Shown here: piece after piece, positions 1-7,022 of the stretch
Layout of the letters: each line of letters starts with the position of its first letter
How positions within the stretch are numbered: the first letter of the stretch is position 1
Source of the DNA: an uncultured Micrococcaceae bacterium
GTDB taxonomy: Bacteria; Actinomycetota; Actinomycetes; Actinomycetales; Micrococcaceae
NCBI GenBank assembly: GCA_937896705.1
Contig: CALBOC010000136.1
Span: 1-17,327 of the forward strand
Reading direction: 5' to 3'
DNA length: 17,327 nucleotides
Position numbers and translations under genes: made by a program
The notes under the pieces: generated by a model
What the model was told of the DNA's origin: nothing
The model's input: the letters and a program-made list of their open reading frames with translations, nothing else
Database searches by the model: none

Positions 1-51
1 GCGATCAACGACGCCGGGTACACCGTCGTCGACTATTCCTTCAACATATAA
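1..51 (+). CDS. copZ: C-terminal end of a small heavy-metal-associated (copper chaperone-like) protein, partial
   Basis: Frame 1 is open from the window edge to a TAA at 49-51 and encodes the last 16 residues, ending AINDAGYTVVDYSFNI. The 'I-x-x-A-G-Y-x-V' pattern is what closes an HMA fold (beta-alpha-beta-beta-alpha-beta) in CopZ-type chaperones, and the same pattern (KAGYDATL) occurs near the end of the HMA domain of the next gene. The stop lies 8 nt before the copA ATG, and the AAGGA motif for copA overlaps the stop codon, so the two are almost certainly co-transcribed and translationally linked. A CopZ would bind Cu(I) in the cytoplasm and hand it to CopA. The metal-binding CxxC would lie upstream of the window, so the call rests on the tail motif and position only. 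Confidence 0.55.
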   Translation, partial: AINDAGYTVVDYSFNI

Positions 52-59
52 GGATTTGC

Positions 60-2303
60 ATGACAACCGACACGACGGATTCCACCCGCGAAGTTCAACT
101 CGATATCAGCGGCATGTCCTGTGCCGCGTGTGTTTCGCGGGTGGAACGTCAGCTCGAAAAACTCGACGGCGTCGAAGCCTCGGTCAACCTGCCGCTGAAT
201 CAAGCATTCGTCAAAGCCCCCATCGGCCTGGAAGATCAGGTGCTCGTCGAGGCGGTCTCCAAGGCCGGTTATGATGCGACCCTACCCGGTCAGCAGCAGA
301 CCCCGGAAAACCAAGATGATGAGCTGGAACCACCGACGGTTGATAACGCCCCCGGTGCTACAGAGCTGAAACCGCGGCTGATCGTCTCAGCGATCCTGAC
401 CGTGCCGTTGTTCTTGATTTCGATGTTCACGGCCTTCCAGTTCCCACACTGGGGCTGGGTGGCGATGGTGTTGTCGTTTCCGGTGACTTTCTGGGGCGGT
501 TGGCCCTTCCACCGGGGCGCGGTCAAGGCCGCCCGGCACGGCAGTTCGACCATGGACACCCTGGTCTCGATCGGAGTGACCGCCGCGTGGGTGTACTCCA
601 CCGTGGAACTCGTGCTGCACCCGACCATGACCGCAGCGGCCGGCACGCACGACCACTCGCTGTACTACGAGACCGCCGGTGTGGTGACCACGTTCTTACT
701 CTTGGGACGCTACCTCGAAGCTCGGGCCAAAAACCGGGCTAGTCAAGCCCTGCGTTCCCTGCTGAACCTGGCCGCGACCAAAGCCACGGTGCTCCGCGAC
801 GGGCAAGAAGTCGTTATTGATGCGGCTGACCTGCAGGTTGGAGATCAGTTCGTGGTCCGTCCGGGCGAGAAGATCGCAACCGACGGGTTTGTCGTCTCCG
901 GCCAGTCAGCCATCGATACGTCATTGATCACCGGTGAATCGGTCCCCGTGGAGGTCACCGAACACGATACCGTCACCGGTGCGACCATCAACACCTCGGG
1001 GCGGCTCGTGATTCGAGCAACCCGGACCGGTTCAGATACCACCTTGGCCCAGATGGGGCAGCTCGTCTCCCGTGCGCAATCCGAAAAAGCTCCGATCGCC
1101 CGGTTGGCCGATCGCATCTCTGCGGTGTTCGTCCCGATTGTGCTAGTCATTGCCGTCGTGACGCTCATCGGGTGGCTCATCGCGGGCGATTCTGCTACCG
1201 CCTTCCGCGCCGCCGTGACCGTGCTGATTATCGCGTGCCCGTGTGCTCTTGGTTTAGCCACTCCGGTCGGCCTGCTGGCCGGCACCGGCCGTGCCTCACA
1301 AATGGGAATCCTCATCAGCGGTCCCCAGGTGTTAGAGGACTCGCGTGGCATCGACACCATTGTGTTAGACAAAACCGGGACCGTTACCAAAGGCGAAATG
1401 AGCGTTTCGGATTCCGTAACCTTCGGTCACCGAGAAGCCACCGACGTACTGGTCGCCGCAGCCGCAGTTGAACTGGGCTCAGAACATCCCATCGCACAAG
1501 CAATCGTGGATGCCGGCAAGGAAGTCGCTGTCCTGCCGGAAGTCACCGAATTTACCTCAACCGCCGGCGGCGGTGTGGTCGGGACCGTTGCGATGAACGG
1601 CGTGAAGCACCGCGTTGCCGCAGGTCGCTCGACCTTTATCACACAGCACACCGGTGAACTCAGCCCAGACCACCACCGAGCACTCGCGGAGGCCGAAGCA
1701 ACTGGGGCCACGGCAATTTGGGTTGCGATCGACGGGAAGATCGCCGGGATCATCTCGTTACAAGACCAACTCAAAGAGACCTCAGCTGAGGCGATCGCTG
1801 AACTTCAAGACATGGGCCTGACGCCGATACTCCTCACCGGCGATAACCCCTCGGTAGCTCATCAAGTGGCCGCTGAGGTGGGGATAGACCCCGCCGATGT
1901 GTTTGCCGGAGTGCGCCCCGAAGACAAAGTGGACAAGGTCAAAGAGTTACAAGCTGCGGGTAAGACCGTGGCAATGGTCGGTGACGGCGTCAATGATGCG
2001 CCCGCACTGGCTCAAGCCGACCTGGGAATCGCCATGGGGTCGGGTACGGATGTAGCACGCGAAGCTGCTGGCATCACCGTCATGGGTTCAGCATTGACCC
2101 AGGTCACTCAAGCCTTGCAGCTATCACGCAAGACCATCCAGATTATCCGCACCAACCTGTTCTGGGCATTTGCCTATAACTCGGCGGGGATTCCGATCGC
2201 AGCGTTCGGCCTGCTCAATCCGATGATCGCCGGCGTGGCCATGGCTGCCTCGTCCGTGTTAGTTGTCCTGAATTCGCTGCGTCTCACGCGATTCGGGCGC
2301 TGA
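60..2303 (+). CDS. copA: Cu(I)-exporting P1B-type ATPase CopA
   Basis: A 747-residue heavy-metal P-type ATPase of normal length that pumps Cu(I) (or Ag(I)) out of the cytoplasm using ATP. Visible in order: one N-terminal HMA domain with the metal motif GMSCAAC (about residues 19-25); membrane segments from about 105; the actuator loop with TGE (about 291-293); the intramembrane Cys-Pro-Cys (393-395) typical of Cu/Ag pumps; the phosphorylated Asp in DKTGT (437); the HP dipeptide of the nucleotide-binding domain (476-477); and GDGVNDAP (from 641). It has a single HMA domain, which is usual for bacteria. The ATG start has AAGGA at 50-54 and follows the chaperone fragment by 8 nt. No CsoR or CueR gene is in view, so control cannot be read here. 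Copper specificity follows from CPC and GMxCxxC; a silver pump is the only close alternative. Confidence 0.96.
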   Translation: MTTDTTDSTREVQLDISGMSCAACVSRVERQLEKLDGVEASVNLPLNQAFVKAPIGLEDQVLVEAVSKAGYDATLPGQQQTPENQDDELEPPTVDNAPGATELKPRLIVSAILTVPLFLISMFTAFQFPHWGWVAMVLSFPVTFWGGWPFHRGAVKAARHGSSTMDTLVSIGVTAAWVYSTVELVLHPTMTAAAGTHDHSLYYETAGVVTTFLLLGRYLEARAKNRASQALRSLLNLAATKATVLRDGQEVVIDAADLQVGDQFVVRPGEKIATDGFVVSGQSAIDTSLITGESVPVEVTEHDTVTGATINTSGRLVIRATRTGSDTTLAQMGQLVSRAQSEKAPIARLADRISAVFVPIVLVIAVVTLIGWLIAGDSATAFRAAVTVLIIACPCALGLATPVGLLAGTGRASQMGILISGPQVLEDSRGIDTIVLDKTGTVTKGEMSVSDSVTFGHREATDVLVAAAAVELGSEHPIAQAIVDAGKEVAVLPEVTEFTSTAGGGVVGTVAMNGVKHRVAAGRSTFITQHTGELSPDHHRALAEAEATGATAIWVAIDGKIAGIISLQDQLKETSAEAIAELQDMGLTPILLTGDNPSVAHQVAAEVGIDPADVFAGVRPEDKVDKVKELQAAGKTVAMVGDGVNDAPALAQADLGIAMGSGTDVAREAAGITVMGSALTQVTQALQLSRKTIQIIRTNLFWAFAYNSAGIPIAAFGLLNPMIAGVAMAASSVLVVLNSLRLTRFGR

Positions 2304-2316
2304 TGTAGCACCGATC

Positions 2317-2460
2317 GGCGCTCCCTGATAATGGAATAAATTCCTCACTTGCCCAATTCTATGATCTATGTCACACTGTGTGAACGTTTCGCCACGAAGC
2401 GGGGTTGAACCGGACGCTACCGTTCGGACCAACTGCATCTCAGAACTATCAGGGAGGGCC
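2317..2460. repeat. 144-bp element bounded by 14-bp inverted repeats and holding three small palindromes
   Basis: Left arm 2317-2330 reads GGCGCTCCCTGATA; the right arm 2447-2460 read on the other strand is GGCCCTCCCTGATA, so 13 of 14 positions match. Between them lie a 13-bp palindrome TCACAC-T-GTGTGA (2371-2383), a 7-bp hairpin (2385-2391 with 2395-2401, loop CCA, one G-U pair) and a second 7-bp hairpin (2410-2416 with 2421-2427, loop CTAC, one G-U pair). As RNA this is a closing stem around three hairpins. As DNA it resembles a tiny inverted-repeat element such as a MITE, with arms starting GGC. I see no convincing target-site duplication. It starts 13 nt after the copA stop, and its right arm contains the Shine-Dalgarno sequence of the small ORF that follows. 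The repeat is seen directly; its nature is unknown. Confidence 0.6.
2371..2383. promoter_or_regulatory. Perfect 6+1+6 palindrome, possible operator
   Basis: TCACAC-T-GTGTGA is a perfect inverted repeat with a one-base centre, in an AT-richer stretch about 80 bp upstream of the small ORF at 2463. It would suit a dimeric repressor or activator; as RNA it could form only a 5-bp stem with a 3-nt loop. No good -10/-35 pair was found around it. Confidence 0.3.
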
Positions 2461-2462
2461 AC

Positions 2463-2630
2463 GTGCTGAAACTTATTACAATATTCCAATTATTTCTGCC
2501 AAAACCGCCTCGCAAAAAGATCACGACGCCAGACCTCATGGGGTTTGCGACCTACCGTGATCTTGGGACTATCACGTCCGACCCGTGGGCTGGATGGGTA
2601 CTTCACGAACATCCTCGTAACGAGTCTTAG
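2463..2630 (+). CDS. Small ORF, 55 codons, unknown function
   Basis: A GTG-started reading frame of 55 codons ending in TAG at 2628-2630. A strong Shine-Dalgarno sequence AGGGAGG (2451-2457) sits 5 nt before the start, better than that of several certain genes here. The product would begin with a hydrophobic stretch (LKLITIFQLFLP), then a basic patch (KPPRKK), then a tail with three aromatic/Trp-containing segments; I do not recognise it. The first 20 codons are AT-rich (ctt, att, aca, ata, tta, ttt), unlike the neighbouring genes, which suggests either foreign origin or no coding function. The Shine-Dalgarno lies in the right arm of the 2317-2460 inverted repeat, so translation could be masked by RNA pairing. 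A 9-bp inverted repeat (2517-2525 with 2556-2564) lies inside it. It could be a leader or toxin-like peptide, a relic, or chance. Confidence 0.33.
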   Translation: MLKLITIFQLFLPKPPRKKITTPDLMGFATYRDLGTITSDPWAGWVLHEHPRNES

Positions 2631-2663
2631 ACCATACCCATTTCTGCCAGCTCGACGCTGCGT

Positions 2664-2696
2664 ATCGGTAAGCCAATCACCCCAAAGGCTCCCGAT
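2664..2696 (-). terminator. Candidate terminator hairpin after hutG
   Basis: ATCGG (2664-2668) pairs with CCGAT (2692-2696), and AGCC (2671-2674) with GGCT (2687-2690), giving a 5+4-bp stem with a small internal bulge and a 12-nt loop. It lies 12 nt past the hutG stop on the transcribed strand, where an operon end is expected. There is no U-run after it, so it is at best a non-canonical terminator or an mRNA 3'-end stabiliser. Confidence 0.35.
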
Positions 2697-2708
2697 GAGT
2701 CAAGCGCA

Positions 2709-3656
2709 CTACGTCATCTCATTTCCTACCATGTATTTACCCCGGGCACTATTCGTCAGCCGATCTACCATCCGTGCTGCAACAGCTGCCGTCCGATGAT
2801 CTGCATCCAGCATCGGATTCAACTCCGCGATATCCGCATGAACCAACTTGCCGGATGCCGCGATGTGATCAATAACCGCAGAAACCAGTGGCACCGGCAC
2901 CCCATAGGGTGCCGGTGCACTCACGCCAGGCGCCGCTGCACCAGGCAAAACGTCTAGGTCAATGGTCAGATATACGATGTCGACCTGCTGCAGCAGTTGC
3001 GCAACCGACTGGCCGGCATCGCTTGGATAGGTAATCCATCGATCGTCGGTGACCCACCCGATCCCGGCTTGACGTGCGCGGTTAAACAGGTCGGCCGTGT
3101 TGGAAGCCTCGGCAATGCCCATCGCCGAGACCAAGGTGGAGCGACCAGCTTCAGCGGCCATAATTTGTGCAAACCCAGTGCCCGAGGTCGCGATTTCAGA
3201 AGGCCGGTTATCAAAGTGCGCATCGAGATTGATAATGCCAAGACGTGCATCGGGGAACGCACCCCGAACTCCGAGATATGATGCCCAGGTAATTTCGTGA
3301 CCGCCGCCCAGCCCAACGGTCAACTTTCCCTGGCGCAGCAGGTGGGCCAGCGCCTCACCATAGCGTTGTTGCGCTGACTCAAGATCCCCATCGACCACGT
3401 GCACATCGCCACCATCAAATAAGGCAATATCGTGATGAACAGCAAGGGAACCCAGTTGGGCTCGGATGGCAGCAGGCCCCTCGGCCGCCCCGGGCCGTCC
3501 CTGATTCCGGACCACACCTTCATCAGAGGCCAGTCCCAACAGCGCAAACCCACTCGTTGCCTCATCAACCGGAGCAATCCGGGAGTGCCAGCGAGCATGT
3601 TCCGGGCCGGGACCATCATCGCGGCCGGTCCATTCGGGAAATTCGAAGTCAATCAT
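2709..3656 (-). CDS. hutG: Formimidoylglutamase HutG (arginase/ureohydrolase family)
   Basis: A 315-residue binuclear-manganese hydrolase of the arginase fold, predicted to split N-formimidoyl-L-glutamate into glutamate and formamide, the last step of one histidine-degradation route. Metal ligands are in their usual places: His120 in GLGGGHE, Asp145/His147/Asp149 in NLDAHFD, and Asp233/Asp235 in TIDLDVLPG. The N-terminal GRDDGPGPEHARWH, the SGTGFAQI segment and 'VLP..APGVSAPA' (instead of the DPxxAP of agmatinase and arginase) point to HutG rather than agmatinase. The ATG at 3656 has only a weak GAGA Shine-Dalgarno. The gene starts 28 nt after the asnB-like stop and is last in the minus-strand operon. 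No hutU, hutH or hutI is nearby, which is odd for a histidine pathway; a related amidine substrate cannot be excluded. Confidence 0.85.
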   Translation of the reverse strand: MIDFEFPEWTGRDDGPGPEHARWHSRIAPVDEATSGFALLGLASDEGVVRNQGRPGAAEGPAAIRAQLGSLAVHHDIALFDGGDVHVVDGDLESAQQRYGEALAHLLRQGKLTVGLGGGHEITWASYLGVRGAFPDARLGIINLDAHFDNRPSEIATSGTGFAQIMAAEAGRSTLVSAMGIAEASNTADLFNRARQAGIGWVTDDRWITYPSDAGQSVAQLLQQVDIVYLTIDLDVLPGAAAPGVSAPAPYGVPVPLVSAVIDHIAASGKLVHADIAELNPMLDADHRTAAVAARMVDRLTNSARGKYMVGNEMT

Positions 3657-3684
3657 GGTCTCTAGCCTAGTGGCGCGGCGTCAC

Positions 3685-5217
3685 TTACGTTTCTTCTGGG
3701 AACCTGCCGACCATCTGCCCGATATTCAACCCGGGTAGTGCCTTGTTCAAGATGCGGTAATAGGCGAGCTCTTCGCGGTTGTTCAGCGGTGGTTTGACCG
3801 CGGCGCCCTCAGTACGCAGTTCTGCTTCGCTCACCTGTTCCGCGAAGTGCGTATTGAACACATCGTTCATGCCGGTGCCCTCACCGAATTTTTCTTTGCG
3901 ACGCCAGAGGATGTCATCGGGTAACCAGCCATCAAAGGCACGTCGTAGCATCCACTTGGCGGGCCTGTCAGTACTTAGAAGCTTCCATTCCGCAGGCAGC
4001 GCTAGGGCGAGTTCAACGACGTCAAGGTCCAAAAAGGGCAGACGTGCTTCAAGACCGTGTGCCCCTGCGATACGATCGACACGTTGTAGCCCACTGATGT
4101 GCATTCCTTCGACGCTGGTCACCAACTCGTCGTGTAAGGTCTCACCGGTTTCGTAGTCGCCGAAGTACGCGTAGCCGGCAAATAGTTCATCTGCGCCTTC
4201 GCCGGCCAAAACGACTTTTACTTTCTCGGACGCGAGTCCGTTCACGAAGTGGTGCGGGACGGCACTGTGCACCAGTGACGGCTCAAAGGACTCTAGCTGC
4301 TCGATGACCTCCGGAACCAACGCGATAGCTTCTTCTGCGGTGTAGGTAAGCTCGTGGTGTTCCGTACCGGTGTGTTCAGCGACTGCTCGGGCAGCTAGGA
4401 GATCGCCGCTACCTGCCATCCCTACGGAGAAGGTCGGGAGCTTCCAGCCCCGTTCGGCAGCCAGCTTTGCGGCAATGGCGGTCACGATACTAGAATCCAC
4501 CCCACCGGAGAGCAGCACCCCGACGGGAACGACCGCGTCCAGGGCTCGTTCCACCGAACGGATGATGGTGTCACGGATGGCATCGAAAACCCATGCCGGT
4601 GGTTCTTCATTTGGGGCGCGGCTGGTCAACAACACAGGGGTACTGGCGGGGAAGCGCGGCCCGGACATCAGCCCGTCGGTCGGAGTCCAGATATGGCCGG
4701 GCGGGAAAGGTTCGACCTCGGGGCGCCAGTCCTCGTCGAAGGCTTTGAGTTCCGATGCGAAAAGCACGGTGTCACCGCGTCGCGCCCAGTATAACGGTGC
4801 GACACCAAGAGCATCGCGAGCGGCAACGAATTGTCCGTCGGCAGTTGCAACGACCAAGGCAAATGTGCCCCACAATTGAGAGAACGCGTCCAGCCCCTGG
4901 TCTTCGTAAAGCACCAGCGCGGCTTCTAAATCAGCTTGCGTGCGGAACCGTCCTGCGCCAAGCTGCTGGTGAATTTGGCGATAGTTATAGATCTTGCCGT
5001 CACCGACCATCCACGTACCCGGCTGGGTACCAGCCACGGGCTGGGTGCCGTTATCTGGGTCAGTGATGGACAAATACCGCGACCCCAACCAGACCGGAGT
5101 CTCGGCCCCGGTCTGCTGGATGCCTACCCCATCGGGACCGCGGTGAGCGATGCGGTCGAGCATGCGTTGCACGCTTGATTCCTCGAATGGACCGTATGCT
5201 GCCACAATTGCAGACAT
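3685..5217 (-). CDS. AsnB-like asparagine synthetase homologue without the glutaminase cysteine
   Basis: A 510-residue protein with the two-domain layout of glutamine-dependent asparagine synthetase B. The C-terminal ATP-pyrophosphatase domain looks intact: SGGVDSS (237-243), GEGADELFAGY (339-349), and the RLPFLD and KEKFGEGTG segments that match AsnB. The N-terminal class II amidotransferase domain is recognisable (HRGPDGVG 25-32; IYNY 76-79; ARDALGVAPLYW 133-144; FASELKAF 153-160) but its catalytic residue is gone: the protein begins Met-Ser-Ala-Ile where AsnB has Met-Cys-Gly/Ser-Ile. NGEIYN, which carries the oxyanion Asn, reads DGKIYN. An in-frame TGA a few codons upstream of the ATG rules out a longer form supplying the Cys. 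AAGGAG precedes the ATG by 10 nt. It may use free ammonia or another amine, as the beta-lactam synthetase and carbapenam synthetase relatives do. Substrate unknown; fourth-to-fifth position behind the Opu importer. Confidence 0.88.
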   Translation of the reverse strand: MSAIVAAYGPFEESSVQRMLDRIAHRGPDGVGIQQTGAETPVWLGSRYLSITDPDNGTQPVAGTQPGTWMVGDGKIYNYRQIHQQLGAGRFRTQADLEAALVLYEDQGLDAFSQLWGTFALVVATADGQFVAARDALGVAPLYWARRGDTVLFASELKAFDEDWRPEVEPFPPGHIWTPTDGLMSGPRFPASTPVLLTSRAPNEEPPAWVFDAIRDTIIRSVERALDAVVPVGVLLSGGVDSSIVTAIAAKLAAERGWKLPTFSVGMAGSGDLLAARAVAEHTGTEHHELTYTAEEAIALVPEVIEQLESFEPSLVHSAVPHHFVNGLASEKVKVVLAGEGADELFAGYAYFGDYETGETLHDELVTSVEGMHISGLQRVDRIAGAHGLEARLPFLDLDVVELALALPAEWKLLSTDRPAKWMLRRAFDGWLPDDILWRRKEKFGEGTGMNDVFNTHFAEQVSEAELRTEGAAVKPPLNNREELAYYRILNKALPGLNIGQMVGRFPEET

Positions 5218-5231
5218 GGGGTGCGTTCTCC

Positions 5232-5244
5232 TTCACGATGTGAA
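5232..5244. promoter_or_regulatory. TTCAC-N3-GTGAA palindrome before the asnB-like gene
   Basis: A perfect 5+3+5 inverted repeat, overlapping the asnB-like Shine-Dalgarno by two bases, in the 75-nt gap after the solute-binding protein stop. It could be an operator or a small hairpin that reduces translation of asnB and hutG relative to the transporter genes. No promoter was identified beside it, so the function is speculative. Confidence 0.25.
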
Positions 5245-5292
5245 CGGGCAAAGACAATTCGTGCCTGCCACTAATTCTATGAGGTGCGGCTC

Positions 5293-6273
5293 TTATTCTT
5301 CAGTGATGAATCCCTCTTCGAGCAAGAAATTCCAGGCGACGTCGGCTGGTTCTTCACCATGGACATCTACACGCTCGTTCAGGGCGGCCATGGTTTCATT
5401 GTCGAGTCGTTCGGTCAGCGGATCGATCAGTTCTTCAACCTGGGGATACTCGCGGTAGATATCTTTGTGAAACACTCCCGAGAGGTTGTACCGGGGGAAG
5501 AATAATTCATCATCTTCCAAGACGACCAGATCCAAGGCCGGAATGCGACCGTCGGTGGCAAAGACTTCACCAAAGAGACACTCACCATTGGCCGTTGCCT
5601 GATAGACAGCACCCAGATCCATGAGACTACGACGCTCATTGGGTGCAGGAGGCAGATCGTAGTGCTCCAGCATGGGTTCAAAACCATCGTTGCGAGACGC
5701 AAATTCCGCGTCTAAGCAGAAGGTCTGTTCTTCCTCGGCTACGTTCTGGATGTCGGACATCTTGGTGATGCCATATTCTTCAGCGTTTTCGGCGGTCATG
5801 GCCATGGCGTAGGTGTTGTTTAGTTCGGATGGCTCGGTCCAGACCATCCCATTTTCGGCCAGATCAGCATCGCGTACGGCCTCATACTGTGCCTGCTGAT
5901 CCGGAATGGGATCGACGTTGCCCATATAAGTTATCCATGCGGTGCCGGTGTATTCCCATTGGAAATCCATGATGCCCTCCACCATGGCCATCCGTACACT
6001 GTTCGATCCGGGTACGTTGGTCAGATCTTCGGTGCTAGCTCCTGCTGATTCGAACAGGATCACCGCCATTTTGCCCAAGATGATCTGTTCGGTGAAGTTC
6101 TTGGAACCAACCGCTATTTGGGCGCCGTCGAGCTCCACCCCTTCCATAGGTCCAGCAAGCTGGCCACTGGGAACGTACCCACCTGCAGTGCCCAGACCGC
6201 ACCCGGCTAACAGGCCGGTCAGACCGATGGCCGCGGTGGTCATCGCGAGGCGCCCTTTGTTCATGCGCTTCAT
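5293..6273 (-). CDS. opuCC: Osmoprotectant ABC transporter solute-binding lipoprotein (OpuAC/OpuCC family)
   Basis: A 326-residue extracytoplasmic binding protein for quaternary-ammonium-type solutes (glycine betaine, choline, carnitine or similar). A basic start, a hydrophobic stretch and the lipobox LLAGC with Cys25 mark it as a lipoprotein anchored to the outer face of the membrane. The mature part opens with VGSKNFTEQIILGKM, the family hallmark, followed by GIMDFQWEYTGTAW and the hinge-proximal SRNDGFEPM. I chose the ATG at 6273, not an upstream in-frame codon at 6321, because it has a perfect AGGAGGT 6 nt before it, gives a normal signal peptide and forms an ATGA overlap with the permease stop. 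It is the last of four transporter genes. Exact substrate cannot be read from sequence. Confidence 0.93.
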   Translation of the reverse strand: MKRMNKGRLAMTTAAIGLTGLLAGCGLGTAGGYVPSGQLAGPMEGVELDGAQIAVGSKNFTEQIILGKMAVILFESAGASTEDLTNVPGSNSVRMAMVEGIMDFQWEYTGTAWITYMGNVDPIPDQQAQYEAVRDADLAENGMVWTEPSELNNTYAMAMTAENAEEYGITKMSDIQNVAEEEQTFCLDAEFASRNDGFEPMLEHYDLPPAPNERRSLMDLGAVYQATANGECLFGEVFATDGRIPALDLVVLEDDELFFPRYNLSGVFHKDIYREYPQVEELIDPLTERLDNETMAALNERVDVHGEEPADVAWNFLLEEGFITEE

Positions 6274-7022
6274 GACAGACCTCCTGGTCTTACAAAGATT
6301 TCTAGTAACCGTCCGACCCATTCGACAGCCATCGCCAGGGCGGCGACCAGGATTGCACCGGAAACCAGGATCGAATAGCGGAACATCACGATCCCGGTTT
6401 GAATCAGCAAGCCGAGACCACCCGCATCAATGAACGTTGCAAAAGCACCGGCTCCGACCAGCAGGACCAGGGCGGTGCGAACACCGGTCATAATGACCGG
6501 GACCGCCATGGGAAGTTCTACCCGAAAAAGCACTTGTGACGATGACATGCCCATCCCACGGGCCGCTTCTATTAGCGACCCATCAACGCCGCGCAGTCCA
6601 GCAATGGTGTTGGCCAGCACCGGCAGAAAAGCGTAGATAGTCAATGACAACACGGCAATCCAGAACCCGAACCCGATGGCAAGCGCCAACAGCACGATGA
6701 CCCCGATGACGGGTGCTGCCTGCCCCGCGTTGGCGATTCCCATAACCACTGGGGACGCACCCCGCAGGCCTTGACGTGTCAGCAAGACACCGACCGGGAC
6801 CGCCGTCGCCACCACGATCAGCGCCGAGACCACAACAATCAGTAGGTGTTGCGAAGTGAGCACGCCGATATTGGACCAGGTGAGCAGCCGGGCTTCGATA
6901 TCGTCGAATTCTGTGAGATTACCCCAGATCGTCCAGCCGATCAGCAACAGCGCCGTAAAGATTGGCAGCCCGATCAATAAGAGTTTGTCTTCTTTTGATG
7001 CCGCAGCAAGTCGTTGCCTCAT
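6270..7022 (-). CDS. opuCD: Osmoprotectant ABC transporter permease 2
   Basis: A 250-residue inner-membrane permease of the binding-protein-dependent transport family, OpuCB/OpuCD type. About six hydrophobic spans are visible, starting at residues 14-31 after a charged N-terminus (ASKEDK). The cytoplasmic EAA loop, which docks the ATPase, reads EAARGMGMSSSQVLFRVELP. It pairs with the other permease to form the heterodimeric channel. Start ATG and upstream ATPase stop overlap as ATGA, and AGGAGG lies before the start, so translation is coupled. It is longer at both ends than its partner. Which of the two is CB and which CD is assigned by position only. Confidence 0.92.
   Translation of the reverse strand: MRQRLAAASKEDKLLLIGLPIFTALLLIGWTIWGNLTEFDDIEARLLTWSNIGVLTSQHLLIVVVSALIVVATAVPVGVLLTRQGLRGASPVVMGIANAGQAAPVIGVIVLLALAIGFGFWIAVLSLTIYAFLPVLANTIAGLRGVDGSLIEAARGMGMSSSQVLFRVELPMAVPVIMTGVRTALVLLVGAGAFATFIDAGGLGLLIQTGIVMFRYSILVSGAILVAALAMAVEWVGRLLEIFVRPGGLS

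Noticed and set aside
845..1390. 181-codon minus-strand frame inside copA
   Set aside because: Antisense shadow of the conserved CopA actuator and CPC regions.
2259..2489. 76-codon minus-strand frame over the copA end and the inverted-repeat element
   Set aside because: It overlaps the copA 3' end, has no Shine-Dalgarno and no recognisable motif.
5060..5257. Minus-strand frame with 'HVCNCG' across the asnB start, considered as a source of the missing N-terminal Cys
   Set aside because: It is in a different frame from asnB, and the asnB frame has a TGA just upstream of its ATG. The AsnB-like motifs run uninterrupted from Met-Ser-Ala-Ile, so no frameshift is needed.
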